Below are positions 36,601 to 40,245 of a stretch of DNA of 40,245 nucleotides, one piece after another. The notes beneath the pieces are model-generated. The model saw nothing but the letters and a program-made list of their open reading frames with translations, had not been told where the DNA came from and ran no database searches. This DNA comes from Limnothrix sp. CACIAM 69d. Its GTDB lineage: Bacteria; Cyanobacteriota; Cyanobacteriia; CACIAM-69d. The stretch spans positions 1 to 40,245 of the forward strand of contig MKGP02000099.1 of the NCBI GenBank assembly GCA_001913845.2. The letters are read 5' to 3'. The first letter of the stretch is position 1. Each line of letters opens with the position of its first letter. A program made the translations under genes and the position numbers.

Positions 36601-36845
36601 GAGGCATCCTTGTTCGGCAAATCATCTCTTAAATGATCAGAATTGGCTATGAGTTCTTGATTAGAAAATTCAAGATGAATAATGGGTTGGTGATGATCAT
36701 GCTCTTGTGCATTCAGAGCGCAAGATCGACAGTTTTGATACAGTTGACCAATGGCATCCCAAAGGCTCGTGTCCAATTCAACCTGGATTGGATGTCGCAT
36801 AATGGCTTGATCCGCTTCTGCGTCCACGAGCAAGTTAGTAGCCAT
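33690..36845 (-). CDS. N-terminal part of CBS-GAF-PAS-GAF hybrid histidine kinase
   Basis: The protein has 1051 residues before the stop at 33692-33690. About four CBS motifs occupy residues 10-390 (VMSPIPCVLRQSEFKNPLVAI; VADALVTEVVC; VEDVMQAIEKPVQLQDSLL), suggesting adenine-nucleotide sensing. A coiled coil leads to GAF (about 440-610), PAS/PAC (about 625-750), a second GAF (about 770-930) and HisKA with MSHELRTPLN (His959). The ATPase and receiver domains are missing because the frame ends 13 codons after VKQQA. They continue at 33693-32779 in the -1 frame. Without the shift the product could bind nucleotides and dimerise but not autophosphorylate. It heads a run of three signalling genes on one strand. 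Confidence 0.9.
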   Translation of the reverse strand: MATNLLVDAEADQAIMRHPIQVELDTSLWDAIGQLYQNCRSCALNAQEHDHHQPIIHLEFSNQELIANSDHLRDDLPNKDASVIHVSDSLMNGAASGSASDPSQAVDELNSALGDRDARGLERNPWAAGHSPLNSEVAVVDLPVAEVRCVVVVDRGQLCGILSDRTVIRLLAKGMDLHRVKVGEVMSPIPCVLRQSEFKNPLVAINLMDQFGLEYLPLVDDQGQLVGLLNDEGLRRITNPVDWLRSRSVADALVTEVVCETTRASIAQITRLMAERDTNCVVLVQLQEPDTLAADYPPIPKPVGVITESDLVQFQTLGLSAERVIVEDVMQAIEKPVQLQDSLLLTQQFMTRQDIQQVVVVRDDGSLLGLVTQRSILKLLNSSELYQWGISLEHKISQLEAEKLALLEQRTSELEQQIIDRTASLQRQAERDRLIANVASQIRSSLNLSEILNSTVQELRNLVQSDRAEIWQFQADQTMVIAAVALLNPSLAVPSSSVKDCCFMEGLSPLTKQGHVRVVNDIYAAQMTPCHRQLLERLQVRAKILIPLFQQENFWGLLAVVESNHPRYWRSEDIQLVQHLAMHLEIAIQQATAYEQLQMELHERRQTEEKLRASERRYVSLAKAIPVGIIRTNVKGKSLYINQRFCDILGLAARVIHQIGWERSIHPDDRAWVIEEMRHYRKQQQPFSLEYRIQRYQAGVCWVLAQSVPEYSDHEEVVGYITTITDITNQKKSEAALQQLNQDLEAKVLERTTALKSSEEQFRRLFEKEKVLSSVIRRIRQSLELESVLFNTAEEARQILFADRVVIYKVYEQSSGKIVAESRIDHCPSLLGMEFSAEVFPDSCHQKYMNGYVCTITDRDHEHLANCLSSFMQTLQIRAKLAVPIIEQKSNQLWGLLIAHQCSSQRYWCTGEVEFMQRLAEQCSIAIQQSELYAQLQESNLQLARATKLKDEFLANMSHELRTPLNAILGMAEVIQDGIYGEINNRQGQALKTIERSGTHLLELINDILDLAKIESGQILLNRAPTQINQLCQATITFVKQQALKNKFSLG
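33708..33714 (-). other. Candidate -1 ribosomal frameshift site A AAA AAC
   Basis: In the zero frame the codons are CTA AAA AAC, giving the slippery heptamer A AAA AAC (X XXY YYZ form). A -1 shift here restores the ATPase and receiver frame exactly; the zero-frame stop is 15 bases further on. The same run would also be prone to a one-base deletion (A7 to A6), so mutation or sequencing error is an equal explanation. Confidence 0.55.
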
Positions 36846-37579
36846 AACTTTAGCGATAAGCCCCAGATCTCAGAAATGCAGAGATTATCTTATTATCCTT
36901 TTAAACAAAAATTAGCAAACCTTGATAGCCATCCTTGCCACAAAAATTAGCAATTATTTTCTTGAGAAACCATACTAATATTTTCGATCAGAACCCAAGG
37001 GTATTTCAGGGAAATTAAACCCAGGGTCGAGAAACTTATAGTTTAGACAAGGAAGTTGACGGAAATCTTAGATCAAATTGAGTTTTAGGACGCATTTTAT
37101 ACATTCAAGATCTTTGATTTTGATCACTCGCCCATCAATAAACCCCAGGCGAAACGGTTCAACCATCGATAGGCTCAGCTAGGACGCTCAAGCTTAATTA
37201 ACCCCGCTGAAATCCCTGAAAACACTGAGCATTTTCAGTCAGATGACTGGATCATCCTCCAGACCAACCGATCGAGTCGGCAGATCCAGCGCCCGGGCCC
37301 AACCAGGAAGATTCACAAAACCGGCTCCTGATGGGGATCGCCCGATCGAACCCAGTTTCTTCCCCCAAGGAGTCCCGTTCCGCGTTGCTCCCTACTTTTT
37401 AATGTGCCCAAACGGGGGCCAAGAAATTGCCTTGGGAACGGCTCACCGGAGGTAATGACTGAGCCAGACCTTGGAGGGTGCTGAATCGGATCAAATCCGG
37501 TTGTACCCCAAGTCGCCCCCCAGCAGCACCGATGCCCCATCCTTCCACTAGACTAGGAAACCGTTGGTGCAACCCGTTG
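36846..37579. other. Intergenic region between kinase and aldo/keto reductase
   Basis: No gene is supported. It should contain the divergent promoters of the signalling genes and the reductase. AT-rich DNA lies at 36880-37110. A 7-base stem (CTGAAAA/TTTTCAG) near 37217-37239 is the only clear hairpin. The frame of the reductase is open from 37478, but the first 34 codons do not look like the family. Confidence 0.55.
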
Positions 37580-38569
37580 ATGAAACTCGGACTGATGCAG
37601 AATTCGGCGATCGCCCTGCCCGTGATGGGTTGCGGCACTTGGGCTTGGGGCAACCGGCTGCTCTGGGGTTATGACGAAACCATGGACAGCGAGTTGCAGC
37701 AGGTGTTTCACCACTGCATGGCAGCCGGCGTGACGCTGTTTGACACGGGCGATTCCTACGGCACGGGACGGTTGAACGGCCGCAGTGAGCAACTTTTGGG
37801 GCAATTTGCCCGGGACTATCAGGGCCCACAGGGTGATCGCCTCTGTTTGGCAACCAAACTCGCGGCCTATCCCTGGCGACTGACTCGGGGATCCATGGTC
37901 AGGGCCTGTGCAGCTTCAGCCAAGCGCCTGGGGCGAGTGGACTTGGCCCAACTGCACTGGTCCACGGCCAACTATGCCCCCTGGCAAGAATGGGCCCTGC
38001 TGGATGGGCTGTGCGACCTTTACGAACAAGGGCTGGTGCGCGGTGTGGGCCTCTCGAACTTTGGCCCCCAGCGGCTACGACAGGTTCACCGCCAATTCCA
38101 AGAACGCGGCATCCCGATCGCCACGTTGCAAGTGCAATATTCCCTGCTGTCCACCTACCCGGTCACGGAATTAGGCCTGAAAGAAACTTGCGATGAACTG
38201 GGGATCAAACTGATTGCCTACAGCCCCCTGGGGTTGGGTTTGCTCACGGGTAAATACAACCCCCAAACGACCCTCCCCAAGGGAATTCGCGGGGTGCTGT
38301 TTCGGCAATTATTACCAGGGCTGCAACCCTTGCTTGACTGTTTGGGGGCGATCGCCCAGGCACGTTCCAAAACCATCGCCCAAGTGGCGCTGAACTGGTG
38401 CATCGCCAAGGGCGCGATCCCGATTCCCGGGGCCAAATCCCTGATTCAGGCGAAGGAAAACACGGGGGCGATCGGCTGGTTGCTGGATGCGGGCGAGGTG
38501 GCCGAACTCGATCGGGTGGCGGCGGGCCTCGATCGGGTGATGGTGCAAAACATTTTCCAGTCGCGATAG
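37580..38569 (+). CDS. Aldo/keto reductase
   Basis: The protein has 329 residues from the ATG at 37580 (MKLGLMQNSAIALPVMGCGTWAWG). The catalytic tetrad is intact: Asp55 and Tyr60 in LFDTGDSYG, Lys93 in LATKLAAYPW and His126 in LAQLHW. GLSNFGPQRL, QVQYSLLS, IAYSPLGLGLLTGKY and IPIPGAKSLIQAKEN are the remaining family blocks, the last being the NADPH-binding segment. The closest type is the cyanobacterial/plant AKR group that reduces small aldehydes and ketones with NADPH. The physiological substrate cannot be read from sequence. It ends 17 bases before the convergent CHAT gene. Confidence 0.92.
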   Translation: MKLGLMQNSAIALPVMGCGTWAWGNRLLWGYDETMDSELQQVFHHCMAAGVTLFDTGDSYGTGRLNGRSEQLLGQFARDYQGPQGDRLCLATKLAAYPWRLTRGSMVRACAASAKRLGRVDLAQLHWSTANYAPWQEWALLDGLCDLYEQGLVRGVGLSNFGPQRLRQVHRQFQERGIPIATLQVQYSLLSTYPVTELGLKETCDELGIKLIAYSPLGLGLLTGKYNPQTTLPKGIRGVLFRQLLPGLQPLLDCLGAIAQARSKTIAQVALNWCIAKGAIPIPGAKSLIQAKENTGAIGWLLDAGEVAELDRVAAGLDRVMVQNIFQSR

Positions 38570-38586
38570 GGGTTGCTGTGCAATCC

Positions 38587-40179
38587 TCACCAGCTATTGC
38601 CCGTGAGCACAAAGGGCGACCAATAGAACGGATGGGCGGAGTTGGCCACTTCGCCCGATCGGGTCAGTTTCCCTTGCAAAAAGGCGAGTTGTGCTCGGCG
38701 CAAGGCTTCGGCTTTGGTCAGCTTGGGGTCATCGGCGAGGCGGCGATAGAACTCCCGCATCAGCAAGCTAGTGGAGCGATCGTTCACGTTCCACAGACTG
38801 GCCAGGATCGCTTTAGCTCGTTTGGCCCGAGTGAAGGAATAGGCCAGGCTGTTGATTTCTCGACCGTCGGCCCCTCGCAGCCCTGTTTCGTCTGGGTCGC
38901 CGGTTAAGGCCGTTTCGCAAGCTGACAACACCACCAAATGCAAACTGCCCAAGCCGCGTAGGGTTTCCACTTGCGGTAAGGGGAGCTGATCATTGCCCCG
39001 ACCCAACAGCAGGAATGAGTTGGCGGCAGTGATGGGGCTGAAGCTGCCGTGGGTGGCCAGGTGCAAAATTCGGTTCTGGTTCAGCAAGCTGGTTTGCAGG
39101 CGATCGCGTGTGAAGCCGTCATTCAAGTAGCTGGAGCCGGGATAGAAGCCGCCTTGGGGATCGGAGCGATCGGTTTCTCGGACGATCGCATCCACTTCAT
39201 CGGCCACATAGTCCAGGGGTTTGAACTGGCCATGGCCCGTGGTGCGTCCAAAGGCAGCAATCCGGGTGCGATCGGGGACATCGAGCCGATCGGTCAGATC
39301 CAAATCGCCCAGGGTGACAAAATTGGCGACGCTGTATTTTTCGACTAGGTAGCTTTCGCCATCATGCAAGGCGGCGACGGGGATGTAGCGCAATTCCCGA
39401 TCGAGCCGAAAAATCAGATGGCGAATATCGTTGGCTTTCAGTTCCGTTTCGAGGGGTTTAATCAGCCAGCCATAGAGTTTGCGACCCAAGGCTTTCAGGG
39501 TGGCGGGGTCAGCATCGGGCTGGGTCAAGGCGCGCCGAAATTCAAACACGGTCTGCCGAAAGTCGCTGGGCAAAATCACCTCTCGGAAGTTGGCAACTTC
39601 GCCCGCCGTGACCCAAAGCAGCCACAAACGACCGCGTTTATCGGTGGTTTCTTCAGGGCGCTGCACGATCGTTTGAATCACGATCGTTCCCGGTTGTTGT
39701 TTCACCACTTCGGCCGCGCCAGTTCGCAATTCTTCGGGGTCTTGAATGCCGCGTTCTTCCCGTTGGCGGGCTTGTTCCGCAACTTGGGCAACAACTGCTT
39801 GGAATTCTTGAGCGAGCTTGTCGTATTTCTGTTGTAAGTCGGGGTCGCAATTGTTGTTGCAGGTAGCTAGTTTTTGGGCAAATTCAATGATGCTGTTGTG
39901 TTTGTCAAGGATGGCTTGTTCGGCTGGGGTGAATTGGATTTTTCCTAATGGGTCGATGGTGGCTCGGTTTGCTGGGTCGTAGTTGCTGAGTTCTTGGATG
40001 GCTAACAAGTCAAGGACGCGCTCGGCTTCCACAAATCGCCCTTGATTAATCAACAAATTGGCAAGTTCCCGATAAGTACTAGCAACTTTTTCGGTATAGG
40101 CTTTTTGCTGTTCTGGTGTGACAGCTAATTCATAAAGAGAAGCTAAAGCCGACTTGGCAGCTCTAAATCTGGTTTTAGG
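38587..40179 (-). CDS. CHAT-domain (caspase-like) protein, 5' end apparently missing
   Basis: CHAT is a cysteine-protease fold related to caspases and separases. The dyad is intact: His in ILHLATHGSF and Cys in VVLSACETAL (residues 336 and 380 counted from the TTG at 40056). The rest of the domain, including LRYIPVAALHDG, GLRGADGREINSLAYSF and HPFYWSPFVLTG, is complete to the C-terminus. Upstream of the only possible in-frame start (TTG 40056) the frame still encodes family-type sequence (SLYELAVTPEQQKAYTEKV, then TYRELANLL) back to a stop at 40182-40180, with no ATG, GTG or TTG. The N-terminal TPR part is thus probably cut off by a frame change or deletion, so this may be a pseudogene or a truncated protease. 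Family members are often fused to TPRs and can be effectors of defence systems. Confidence 0.8.
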   Translation of the reverse strand, partial: PKTRFRAAKSALASLYELAVTPEQQKAYTEKVASTYRELANLLINQGRFVEAERVLDLLAIQELSNYDPANRATIDPLGKIQFTPAEQAILDKHNSIIEFAQKLATCNNNCDPDLQQKYDKLAQEFQAVVAQVAEQARQREERGIQDPEELRTGAAEVVKQQPGTIVIQTIVQRPEETTDKRGRLWLLWVTAGEVANFREVILPSDFRQTVFEFRRALTQPDADPATLKALGRKLYGWLIKPLETELKANDIRHLIFRLDRELRYIPVAALHDGESYLVEKYSVANFVTLGDLDLTDRLDVPDRTRIAAFGRTTGHGQFKPLDYVADEVDAIVRETDRSDPQGGFYPGSSYLNDGFTRDRLQTSLLNQNRILHLATHGSFSPITAANSFLLLGRGNDQLPLPQVETLRGLGSLHLVVLSACETALTGDPDETGLRGADGREINSLAYSFTRAKRAKAILASLWNVNDRSTSLLMREFYRRLADDPKLTKAEALRRAQLAFLQGKLTRSGEVANSAHPFYWSPFVLTGNSW

Positions 40180-40245
40180 CTAGACCTACCCGAAGCATCA
40201 CCCAGCTCATGAGTCGTCTCCCGGTCATTGCCAATCCTACCCGCA
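40180..40245 (-). other. Window edge upstream of the CHAT frame
   Basis: On the minus strand a short frame, MTGRRLMSWVMLRVGLA, starts at about 40227 and ends at TAA. It is signal-peptide-like in character and could be the displaced N-terminus of the CHAT gene, but it is too short to judge. Confidence 0.3.

Noticed and set aside
37243-37455. 70-residue open frame before the aldo/keto reductase
   Set aside because: Unstructured, Pro/Arg-rich translation with no family resemblance.
36846-37579. Search for tRNA, CRISPR or phage attachment sites in the larger gaps
   Set aside because: No cloverleaf, regularly spaced repeat or integrase was seen here or elsewhere in the window.

Overview
The window is chromosomal DNA from a cyanobacterium. 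The evidence is a complete psbA gene (photosystem II D1), cyanobacterial-type RecF, SSB, DUF3110, CobT and TPR/CHAT proteins, and very frequent HIP1-type octamers (GCGATCGC) in and between genes. Base composition is moderately GC-rich with AT-rich intergenic stretches. The species cannot be fixed from this window; a filamentous Limnothrix/Pseudanabaena-like organism is only a guess.

Region 1 (1-3653, minus strand) is an accessory, conflict-type cluster. It holds an NB-ARC/TPR NLR-like protein whose TPR end is broken by frame changes, a DUF433/DUF5615 toxin-antitoxin-like pair coupled to it by ATGA overlaps, and two near-identical small proteins flanking a DUF29 gene. The N-terminus of the NLR and the C-terminus of one small protein share a Q/N/G-rich motif in the order expected for amyloid-type NLR-to-effector signalling. 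This is the most likely under-described system here. Region 2 (3860-8762, minus) is a GldA/GldF/GldG-like ABC-2 system with a DUF4340 partner. Two of its proteins carry Ser-Pro-rich extracytoplasmic tracts.

Region 3 (9105-11320, minus) has an acyl-lipid desaturase and psbA. The psbA product carries the D1-prime substitutions G80A, C144P, F158L and T286A, so it is probably the low-oxygen variant rather than the bulk D1. Region 4 (12028-18618) has cbiT, an SLH-GHL10 exported protein, an acetyltransferase, an unrecognised conserved-looking gene, recF and a convergent ssb. It includes a gene-free stretch of about 1 kb.

Region 5 (19386-27958, plus) looks like a four-gene operon: a 1740-residue acidic repeat protein, a degenerate Hsp70/actin-fold (ASKHA) protein overlapping it by 4 bases, a DUF2232 membrane protein and a CobT-like phosphoribosyltransferase. 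Region 6 (28010-36845, minus) has DUF3110 and a three-protein phosphorelay ending in a GGDEF-EAL c-di-GMP enzyme. Its hybrid kinase is split by a -1 frame change exactly at an A AAA AAC heptamer. Region 7 (37580-end) has an aldo/keto reductase and a CHAT protease-like gene that seems to lack its 5' end.

No tRNA, rRNA, CRISPR array or intact insertion sequence was seen. A possible IS200/IS605-type 3' remnant lies upstream of the acidic-protein gene.
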